Origin: G965212005 sp965212005
GTDB lineage: Bacteria > Pseudomonadota > Gammaproteobacteria > Porifericomitales > Porifericomitaceae
Direction: 5' to 3'
Length of the DNA: 64,000 bases
Assembly (NCBI GenBank): GCA_965212005.1
Contig: OZ243038.1
Span: forward strand, 930,001-994,000
In this document: positions 35,595 to 42,025 of the stretch, piece by piece
Numbering within the stretch: the stretch's first letter is position 1
How the letters are laid out: the number at the start of each line of letters is the position of its first letter
The notes under the pieces: generated by a model
Database searches by the model: none
What the model was told of the DNA's origin: nothing
Seen by the model: the letters and a program-made list of their open reading frames with translations, nothing else
Translations under genes and position numbers: made by a program

Positions 35595-36284
35595 CGGGGG
35601 AGCGGTTCCTCTTGTTCCACATGGGACGGCCCATGCACAATCCTGGGCACACCCGCCAAGTAATTATACGATCATCCAGGTCTGCGGTTGACGCCGCTCA
35701 CCCGCCCGGCCTCCGCACTGACGTGGTGGCCATGAGTGTGCCCGGCCGGCGATCATTTCGCGGCAGCGGCGCAGGGTGCGGTTGGAGCCACTGCCCGCCA
35801 TCCTTCCCGATCCCTTTGCAGAAAATCAGGAATACCGCCTGCTTCCTGACGTGGTGGCCATGAGTGCGCCCGGCCGGCGATCATTCCGCGGCGGCGGCGC
35901 AGGGTGCGGTTGGAGCCACCGCCCGCCATCCTTCCCGATCCCTTTGCAGAAAATCAGGAATACCGCCTGCTTCCTGTCTTCGTTACTCATTATGATGACC
36001 GGGTAGTGTAAAAGTTCGTCCGACAGAAACTTCGGCTACGACGCCCGTCATTATCCTGAGAAACTCTGCCTTTCCCCTGATTACAGTGGTCCTGACCGCC
36101 ACCAACGGTAGCGCTTCGAGCCTGGCGGGCGGGCGCTCCATAGACATGCGCCTTCTTTCTGCTCTCGCCGGCGCGGGTTCGGCTCAGCCGAATCCCCTGG
36201 TGGCATTCGTTTGTTCCGGGTATTGCAGTTATGTTATTACTGGCACCGCTTCATTGAGGATTCGCCGGAGACCGGAGACACAAC
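35595..36284. other. Intergenic region with a tandem duplication
   Basis: These 690 bases contain no gene I can support. The main content is a 128-bp direct tandem duplication (listed separately). Open frames across it are not maintained, because the unit is not a multiple of three. Right of the repeat the sequence leads to the ribosome binding site CGGAGA before the UPF0114 gene. Confidence 0.5.
35718..35973. repeat. 128-bp tandem direct repeat, two copies
   Basis: Copy one is 35718-35845 and copy two is 35846-35973. Both run from CTGACGTGGTGG to ACCGCCTGCTTC and abut without spacer. I count four single-base differences, all transitions. The third copy is aborted after CTG. The high identity points to a recent duplication. 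Confidence 0.9.
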
Positions 36285-36875
36285 GTGGATAAGCAGATTA
36301 GTACTGCCAAGCGGCTGGAATTATTGATTGAATGGCTCATTTTCAGTTGCCGCTGGTTGCTGGTGCCCTTTTACCTCGGGCTGGGGCTGGCGCTGATCGT
36401 GCTGCTGGCTGCTTTTATTAATGAGTTCTTCCACTTTTTCTCACATCTGGAAGCCTTCAGCTACAAGACCACCACCATTTTTATTTTGGAGGCCATCGAT
36501 CTCACCCTGATAGGCAGCCTGATGCTGATGGTCATGTTGGCCGGGTATGAGAATTTTGTCTCCCGCATCGACATCGCGGAAAATGTAGAGCGACCGGAAT
36601 GGATGGGCAAACTGGACTTCAGTTCGCTGAAGCTGAAGTTGGTTTCATCGCTGGTGGCGATCTCCAGCATTCAACTACTCAAGGCATTTCTGAATATTGA
36701 GCAGATGTCGGAGTTCGAGTTGCACTGGATGTTGTTGGTGCACCTGACTTTCGTGATTTCCGGACTGCTACTGGCGCTGATGGATTTCATCTCCAGCCGC
36801 TCTGGCAAACAGTTGCTCCCGGCGCCGGGGCAGACCCACGCCAGCGCCGGGGAAACGAAAAATTTCCCGCGCTAA
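36285..36875 (+). CDS. UPF0114 (YqhA-like) inner-membrane protein
   Basis: A 196-residue integral membrane protein with four hydrophobic segments (about 16-45, 66-88, 110-130 and 147-167). It matches the UPF0114/YqhA family by FSCRWLLVPFYLGL near the start, GSLMLMVMLAGYENFVSR in the middle and the following acidic linker and KLKLVSSLVAISSIQLL helix. The function of the family is not established. The GTG start has CGGAGA about eight bases before it. It stands alone between two noncoding regions. Confidence 0.85.
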   Translation: MDKQISTAKRLELLIEWLIFSCRWLLVPFYLGLGLALIVLLAAFINEFFHFFSHLEAFSYKTTTIFILEAIDLTLIGSLMLMVMLAGYENFVSRIDIAENVERPEWMGKLDFSSLKLKLVSSLVAISSIQLLKAFLNIEQMSEFELHWMLLVHLTFVISGLLLALMDFISSRSGKQLLPAPGQTHASAGETKNFPR

Positions 36876-37097
36876 AATAGAGCCCGGCCGGGTGACGGTG
36901 GTGGCAGGAAGCCATATAATTCATTTATATCAATCCGATAAGGAATTATTAAAATGTCGTTTATAACGATTATTCGGGCGCTATCGGAGGTGTTGACATC
37001 CCTCTGCCAGTGGGGGTAGCATCCAATGGTATTAAGCGTAGCGGTTTCCGAACTACGCAATCACTGGAATTCCAGTACCCATCGATGAACACCTTTG

Positions 37098-37119
37098 CAG
37101 GTTTCGCCTGCAGGGTTTT
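37098..37119 (+). terminator. Possible intrinsic terminator
   Basis: GCAGG-TTTCG-CCTGC forms a tight stem (extendable by imperfect pairs to TGCAGG/CCTGCA) followed by GGGTTTT. It lies 220 bases after the UPF0114 gene, so it may end that transcript. The T-run is short. Confidence 0.35.
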
Positions 37120-37131
37120 GCCTTTACTTAA

Positions 37132-37169
37132 GGCAGGGAGGGGCTCCACCACCACCCCCCCTCCCTGCC
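37132..37169. repeat. Perfect 12-bp inverted repeat
   Basis: GGCAGGGAGGGG (37132-37143) and CCCCTCCCTGCC (37158-37169) can pair perfectly around a 14-base pyrimidine-rich loop. No T-run follows, so it is not an ordinary terminator. It would form a very stable RNA or cruciform element. Confidence 0.6.
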
Positions 37170-37323
37170 ATCTTTATCCTGATAGGATGCGGCTCCGCGG
37201 GCGGCATTGCCCGGTTCTGACATCCATCCTCTACGGCTGCGGAAACGGGCAATTGTGTCTTCCCGCGAGCCGGTTCCTGTCTATATATCTATAGCCGGAT
37301 ACCTATAACTGGCTACGGGCCAG

Positions 37324-37363
37324 TCTTTGATCCTCTTTGATCCTCTTTGATCCTCTGGGATCC
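37324..37363. repeat. Decamer tandem repeats
   Basis: Three perfect copies of TCTTTGATCC (37324-37353) are followed by a variant TCTGGGATCC (37354-37363). The array ends in GGATCCAAAGAC, nearly the reverse complement of its beginning, so it can also fold back. Such iterons may bind a protein or vary in copy number. Confidence 0.7.
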
Positions 37364-37595
37364 AAAGACAGTCCGGTTGGATCGGACATCGATCCGCTCC
37401 TGATGCGCAGGACCCGTCCTCTCGATCCGTACGGACATGATTCTCAGCTTTCCGGCAGGCATATGCCCCGTCCCGCCTGAAAACCTTTCACCGCTCCGGT
37501 GCATTGTCCAGTGCCTGGAATCCGTATGCCGCAACAGCCTGTATTGCGGCAGGAGCTGAAAGTTGACGATACAGGCAACACAAGGAGATGAAATC

Positions 37596-38441
37596 ATGCA
37601 AGGAACGCATATCTGCCGCCGAAAATGGTGCTGGCTGCTGATCCTGTCGGTGCCGGGGCCCCTGCCTGCGGTGGCGGCAGACGGGAGCGGGACATGGGCG
37701 CTTTTTACGCTCGCGGCTGAGGCGGCGGAACCGGTCCCGACCCGACGGAACCAGGCGCCGGCGGACGCGGGTCGCAAAACGAGAGGGGAAAGCGCCGGGG
37801 TCACACAGCGACGCACTTATGCCACCGGTCCCGACCCGGCCGCGTACTTTATTTTTTGTCAGCCGCCGGGCTGCCCGATGCCCACGCCAAAGAGCCCGGT
37901 CCGGGAACCTCATCCCAAGCGACGGGCGGCGCAGAATCCCGGCAGCGCAGCTGTCAAGCCTGCAGCGCCAACCGTACAGGAGACGGCGCCTCCGTCCTCA
38001 ACCCGTTCCGAGCCACCACCTGGAGCCCGTTCCGAGCCTCAAACGGCAGCGCTGTCTATCGCAGCGCCCGAGCCTCGTTACGCTCCGGGCTCCCTGCCGC
38101 ACGCAGCCCGGACGATCATGCGCCCACCCCGGGCCGGTCCCTCCCGGGCCTATTTCCCTCGTGCCAACTCCCTGCGCGCCGGCTCCGATGTACCAGGAGA
38201 CGGCCCCTACCGCCTCCAGCCCGCAACCTGCTCTGCCAGGCAGCGGGCCGATCGAGCGGAGCAGACCCGTTGGACGATGCGCTGTTCGGTCACGGCAGGC
38301 AGAGGATTCCGGTTCAGCTCCCGTTGCAACGCGGGCCGCCGTCAGCCCCGGGCTTTGCAGAAGACCGTCTCCCTGGCCGAGGTGAATGAACCCTCAACGC
38401 ATCTGCCCGCAGATGCCACCCTTTCTGCACCGCAGAGATGA
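37596..38441 (+). CDS. Uncharacterised proline-rich exported protein, first gene of the type IV secretion operon
   Basis: I do not recognise this 281-residue protein. The ATG at 37596 has AAGGAG eight bases upstream. It is followed by a signal peptide (KWCWLLILSVPGPLPAVAA). The rest is basic and rich in Pro, Ala, Arg and Ser, with repeated Ser-Glu-Pro-type stretches around 130-150 and few hydrophobic segments. Two other frames are also open across 37819-38389, so the high G/C content weakens the coding evidence, and a frameshift within the proline-rich part is possible. Its place directly before the pilin gene suggests an envelope or pilus accessory, but that is inference. Confidence 0.55.
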   Translation: MQGTHICRRKWCWLLILSVPGPLPAVAADGSGTWALFTLAAEAAEPVPTRRNQAPADAGRKTRGESAGVTQRRTYATGPDPAAYFIFCQPPGCPMPTPKSPVREPHPKRRAAQNPGSAAVKPAAPTVQETAPPSSTRSEPPPGARSEPQTAALSIAAPEPRYAPGSLPHAARTIMRPPRAGPSRAYFPRANSLRAGSDVPGDGPYRLQPATCSARQRADRAEQTRWTMRCSVTAGRGFRFSSRCNAGRRQPRALQKTVSLAEVNEPSTHLPADATLSAPQR

Positions 38442-38533
38442 GCGGACGGTTTCTCTCCCGCGCCGCCGTGCACCAACAGGGACCGCTGCGGCGGGCGCTG
38501 AAAAATCCCACTGAAGTAATGGAGGATGCTCCC

Positions 38534-38836
38534 ATGCAAACCATCACCTGCCGAGTCGCCGCGGCAATACTGTCGTTGTGCTGTCTGCTGCTGCCCGTGT
38601 GCGTACACGCCGCAGGCGCCACGACCGGAACGGAATTTCAGGCCTTCTATAACTTTATCAACGCCGCCGCGACCGGGTTCCTGGGACGCGCGATCGCGAT
38701 CACCGGCGGCATCATCGCCCTGGGGGTGGCCGCCGCCAGCGGACGTTACGTGCTTGCGATCGGCGGCATCATTCTCGCCGTGTTCGGCAGCCTGGGTCCC
38801 CAAGTGGTAAACGCCATCTTCGGTGCGGTTATCTAA
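38534..38836 (+). CDS. traA: TraA/VirB2-like conjugative pilin
   Basis: A 100-residue prepilin. The signal peptide runs through LLLPVCVHA. The mature protein, from about residue 28, has the two hydrophobic helices of F-type and VirB2 pilins: FLGRAIAITGGIIALGVAAA and YVLAIGGIILAVFGSLG, joined by a short polar loop. It would polymerise into the extracellular pilus from the inner membrane. The ATG at 38534 has GGAGG eight bases upstream. It lies directly before traL, as in the F plasmid. I saw no TraQ or TraX homologue in the window. Confidence 0.8.
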   Translation: MQTITCRVAAAILSLCCLLLPVCVHAAGATTGTEFQAFYNFINAAATGFLGRAIAITGGIIALGVAAASGRYVLAIGGIILAVFGSLGPQVVNAIFGAVI

Positions 38837-38837
38837 C

Positions 38838-39116
38838 ATGAGCGAACGCTTTTGTATCCCGAGACGATTGGATGATCCGCCGACCTTCTTTTTCTGGCAA
38901 TTCGACACGGTTCTGATCGTGGTGGGTTTTTTTATTATCGGCTCCTTATTGCAGTTGGCAGTGATTCTGAGCTTGGCGGGCATATTCGTGGCGCGGGGGT
39001 GGTCGCGCTTGCGCGCGTCGGGGGCGCGCGGCATTTTGCCGGCGCTGCTGTACTGGTACAGCCCCTGTTGGCTGCCGCAGCGACCGCCGAGTTGCGTACG
39101 CGAGTACGTGGGCTGA
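38838..39116 (+). CDS. traL: Type IV conjugative transfer system protein TraL
   Basis: A 92-residue inner-membrane protein corresponding to VirB3. Family features are the N-terminal IPRRLDDPPTFFFWQFDT and one long hydrophobic hairpin (about 27-53). The C-terminus contains LLYWYSPCWLP, close to the short TraL tail. In F-type systems TraL associates with the TraC ATPase at the base of the machine. It starts one base after the pilin stop and ends 10 bases before traE. Confidence 0.85.
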   Translation: MSERFCIPRRLDDPPTFFFWQFDTVLIVVGFFIIGSLLQLAVILSLAGIFVARGWSRLRASGARGILPALLYWYSPCWLPQRPPSCVREYVG

Positions 39117-39126
39117 GTATTTTGCG

Positions 39127-39729
39127 ATGCGCAGCACGCATTACGCCTCGGCGCTGGCGCAAACCTTGCATCGGCGCAACCTGTGGATGCTGATCGCTGT
39201 GCTGCTGGCACTGGCCAACCTGGCTTTAGCCTGGTTTGTGCTGTCCCGGGAATCTCGCGAACGGATCGTAATAGTGCCGCCGCGTTTCGAAAAAGCGTTC
39301 TGGATCCAGGGACGGGAGGTAAGCGATTCCTACCTGGAACAACTGGGTGTGTACGTGTCCGAGCTCGCGCTGAGTTACAGCCCGGACAACGTGCGGTACC
39401 GGATCCAGCAGTTGCTGACGCACACTGATCCGCGTGCGTACGCCGAATTATCGAAGAGCCTGCAGGCTGATGCCGATCGGATCATCCGCAACCGCATCTC
39501 CGCTGTATTTCATCCCCAACAGGTGCGGATACGAAACGCTGAACGCAAGACGGCGGTGTACGGACTGCAAACGCGCATGATCGGCGGAAAGATTTCCGAC
39601 AGTAGGCAGCTTGCGCTGGTAGTTGCCTTCGGCGGCTCCGATCGGTTGCAGGTAAACAAAATTACAGAGGTGGAAGTTGATGCGGCTGATCCGTTTTTGC
39701 TGGCTGATCCTGATCCTGTTGCTGAGTAA
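39127..39729 (+). CDS. traE: Type IV conjugative transfer system protein TraE
   Basis: A 200-residue bitopic inner-membrane protein equivalent to VirB5/VirB8-class assembly factors of the F system. It has one membrane helix near the N-terminus (about 20-39) followed by RERIVIVPPRFEKAFWIQGREVSDSYLEQLG, the conserved TraE block (39259-39351), and a periplasmic alpha/beta domain. It is needed for pilus assembly in F. Its 3' end overlaps traK by 50 bases. Confidence 0.88.
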   Translation: MRSTHYASALAQTLHRRNLWMLIAVLLALANLALAWFVLSRESRERIVIVPPRFEKAFWIQGREVSDSYLEQLGVYVSELALSYSPDNVRYRIQQLLTHTDPRAYAELSKSLQADADRIIRNRISAVFHPQQVRIRNAERKTAVYGLQTRMIGGKISDSRQLALVVAFGGSDRLQVNKITEVEVDAADPFLLADPDPVAE

Positions 39730-40396
39730 AGACGCCGGCGCCGCACAGCTGCTGGAACTGGCGGACGGCGAGAGTGCGCCGGTGCGCGTCTCGCGCCGGG
39801 ACTTGACCCGCATCGCTATAGCGGACGGGGGAAAGATAGCGCGCCTCTGGGGAAGGAATTCACAGGTGTCCGTGGAGACTGATCCCGAAGCCGGGCAAGT
39901 CTTCGTGCGCCCGCTACAGGGCGATGGCACTGCTTTTGCGCTGCACGTGCGCAGCGAGCGCGGAGCGACCTATACGCTGCTGGCGGTTCCGGCGGATATT
40001 CCGGCGGACACGATTTTTATCCGGGAGCGGATCGCTTCCGGGGCGCGCGCCTCTACGGCGCTGCGCCGGCCCGATACACACGTCGTCCTGATCAAGCAGT
40101 GGATCCGCGCCCTGGCTCTGGACGGCTTGCCACCTGGAACGCGCGCGGAGTCTGTGGACCTGCCCGTTCCGCTGTGGCAAGAGACCGAGTTGCGCCTGGT
40201 GCAACGCGTTTACGGACCAGGTCTGATTGCCGAGCGCTACCTGCTGCGCAATGTCTCCTCCGCCCAGGTGCGCCTGCATGAGCGCGAGTTTGCCGACCTG
40301 TCGACAAAGGTCCGCGCAGTAGCCGTCGATCTGCATGTATTGGAGCCTGGGGAATCGGCGGTAATCTACCTGCTGCGCGAGAATGAAGATGAATAA
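39680..40396 (+). CDS. traK: Outer-membrane-associated secretin-like protein TraK
   Basis: A 238-residue periplasmic protein with a signal peptide (CWLILILLLSKDAGA). TraK is the VirB9 counterpart that joins TraV and TraB into the core ring spanning to the outer membrane. The beta-rich body and the LLELADGESAPVRVSRRDLTRIAIADG start fit the family. The ATG at 39680 overlaps traE; a TTG one codon earlier is also open. The stop overlaps traB by 14 bases. Confidence 0.87.
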   Translation: MRLIRFCWLILILLLSKDAGAAQLLELADGESAPVRVSRRDLTRIAIADGGKIARLWGRNSQVSVETDPEAGQVFVRPLQGDGTAFALHVRSERGATYTLLAVPADIPADTIFIRERIASGARASTALRRPDTHVVLIKQWIRALALDGLPPGTRAESVDLPVPLWQETELRLVQRVYGPGLIAERYLLRNVSSAQVRLHEREFADLSTKVRAVAVDLHVLEPGESAVIYLLRENEDE

Positions 40397-41633
40397 GATC
40401 AGGCTGAGACAGATCCTGATCGCCGCCGCCATTATGCTGACTCTGCTACTGGTGGTCAGCGTGGGACTGTTTGTCTCTGAACGCAAGGCACAGCGCAGCG
40501 GGACAGCGCCGCGCACAGAGGTGAAGCGCGACTTCCGTTCGCTGGGGCAGGATATCGATCCGGCCGCGATCTGGATCGAGCGCTCTGAGGCACAATTTGA
40601 AACGCTGCAACGCAACGACAAAGCGCTGATGTCAGAACTGGAACGACTTACAACGCGTATCGAGCAATTCGAGCAGCGCCACGCGCAGCGGAATCCGGTT
40701 CCAACGCCATTCCCTGAAACACCTGCGGCAGTTGCGGAGGCCGATCTGATCCTTGAACCACCGCCGCTGCCGTATCCCCGTGCGGAGCCGCCCCCATCGG
40801 CCCTGCTCCCTGCGGTGGAGTTCTCGCCCCCTGCTGCTTTGACCGCCGCGGGGCCGGACACGGGATCCAACATCGGACCTGGCCCGGCGGCAGCAACGGA
40901 CACGCTGGCAGTAGAGGTGAGGCCGCCCGCACCGACAACCGCGCCGGGTCCGAGTTCCACCGGCCTGCACCTGGAAGAGTACATTCCTTCCGGCGCTTTC
41001 GCGCAGGGCGTTCTGCTGACCGGGCTCGACGCCCCGACCGGCGGGCTGGCACAGACCAACCCGGTGCCGGTATTGCTTTCCCTGTCCAGCCAGGGCCGGT
41101 TGCCGAATCGTTTTCAGCATCGCATCCGAGAATGCTTTATCACCGCCGCCGGCTACGGTGACCTCGCCTCGGAGCGGGTCTACCTGCGCCTGGAGCGGCT
41201 TTCCTGCGTATTGCGCAGCGGGCAGACGCTGGACCTGGACCTGCAGGGATACGTGGCCGGCGAGGACGGCAAAGCGGGGCTGCGCGGCAAGGTGGTCAGC
41301 AAACAGGGCAGCCTGATCGGTCGTTCGCTGCTGGCAGGACTGGCCGGCGGCATCGGCGAGGGATTGTCGCAGTCATTTACCTCCTTAAGCACCAATGCCC
41401 TGGGCTCGGTGCAAACCATCGACGGCAATCAACTGCTGCAACACGGTCTTGCCCGGGGCGCCGGTAACGCTCTGGAGCAGGTCGCCCAGTGGTACTTGGC
41501 GCGCGCCGACGAAATCTATCCGATTGTCGAAATCAGTGCCGGGCGGATCGTGGAGGCCGTGCTCACACAGGGAGTGCGCCTGCACGCAAATTTATTTGAG
41601 TCCGCCGAAGACGGGCCGGAGCAGCCCTGGTGA
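40383..41633 (+). CDS. traB: Type IV secretion core-complex protein TraB (VirB10 family)
   Basis: A 416-residue inner-membrane-anchored protein. One membrane helix (about 10-31) is followed by a coiled coil (about 70-98), a long Pro/Ala-rich spacer (about 100-195) that spans the periplasm, and the VirB10-type beta-barrel domain with LLSLSSQGRLPNRF, CFITAAGYGDLASERVYLRLERLSC (41134-41208) and GLRGKVVSKQGSLIGRSLLAG. It couples inner-membrane energy to the outer ring with TraK and TraV. It overlaps traK and traV. Confidence 0.92.
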   Translation: MKMNKIRLRQILIAAAIMLTLLLVVSVGLFVSERKAQRSGTAPRTEVKRDFRSLGQDIDPAAIWIERSEAQFETLQRNDKALMSELERLTTRIEQFEQRHAQRNPVPTPFPETPAAVAEADLILEPPPLPYPRAEPPPSALLPAVEFSPPAALTAAGPDTGSNIGPGPAAATDTLAVEVRPPAPTTAPGPSSTGLHLEEYIPSGAFAQGVLLTGLDAPTGGLAQTNPVPVLLSLSSQGRLPNRFQHRIRECFITAAGYGDLASERVYLRLERLSCVLRSGQTLDLDLQGYVAGEDGKAGLRGKVVSKQGSLIGRSLLAGLAGGIGEGLSQSFTSLSTNALGSVQTIDGNQLLQHGLARGAGNALEQVAQWYLARADEIYPIVEISAGRIVEAVLTQGVRLHANLFESAEDGPEQPW

Positions 41634-42025
41634 AACGCAGACTGTTGCTGTTCGTCTGTCTGCTGCAGGCCGGCTGCGCCGCCCAATACGCCTGTCCGGG
41701 ACCGGAAAGCAGCGACTGCCGATCGCTGGGTGATGTTTACCGTAGCTTACTTGGCGTCAAGGCGAAGGGGACGGACCAACGGAGCCCACGTATACCGGCC
41801 TCATCCGCTGCCCTGGAAGCGCCGGTGCAGGGCTCCGGTGCAGCGCCGGGTCCGGTACCTGGCACCGGGGCAGGTGTGCCTTTGTTGAGCCGCCCCCGGC
41901 ATTTGCGGCTTTGGCTCAACCGCTGGATTGACAGCGATGGCGATCTGCACGATGAAAGCCTGCTGTATTTGCGCCTGGACCAGGGCGCCTGGCGGCTGCA
42001 TCCGCCGCCGATGACGGGGCCATGA
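41630..42025 (+). CDS. traV: Core-complex lipoprotein TraV
   Basis: A 131-residue lipoprotein with lipobox LQAGC (lipidation at about Cys16). The family-typical cysteine cluster CAAQYACPGPESSDC follows. TraV anchors the TraK ring to the outer membrane, like VirB7. It has a Pro/Gly-rich middle and a C-terminal WRLHPPP. The GTG start overlaps the traB stop as GTGA and the end overlaps traC as ATGA. Confidence 0.87.
   Translation: MKRRLLLFVCLLQAGCAAQYACPGPESSDCRSLGDVYRSLLGVKAKGTDQRSPRIPASSAALEAPVQGSGAAPGPVPGTGAGVPLLSRPRHLRLWLNRWIDSDGDLHDESLLYLRLDQGAWRLHPPPMTGP

Larger units (their letters stand above)
36876..37595. other. Structured noncoding region upstream of the type IV secretion operon
   Basis: These 720 bases hold no credible gene but several structures: a hairpin at 37098-37112 with a short T-run, a long G/C hairpin at 37132-37169, an A/T-rich patch around 37281-37310, and decamer repeats at 37324-37363. 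It must contain the promoter and leader of the operon starting at 37596. I could not fix a promoter by inspection. Remnants of an insertion element are possible but unproven. Confidence 0.5.

Noticed and set aside
35776..36006. 76-codon frame across the tandem duplication
   Set aside because: The 128-bp unit is not a multiple of three and the two copies are read in different frames; no ribosome binding site.
36970..37294. Open frame suggesting the end of an IS200/IS605-type element
   Set aside because: Hairpins nearby are reminiscent of such elements, but no transposase motif can be read, so I do not call a mobile element.
37324..37363. CRISPR-like array
   Set aside because: The units are 10 bases with no spacers, so they are simple tandem repeats.
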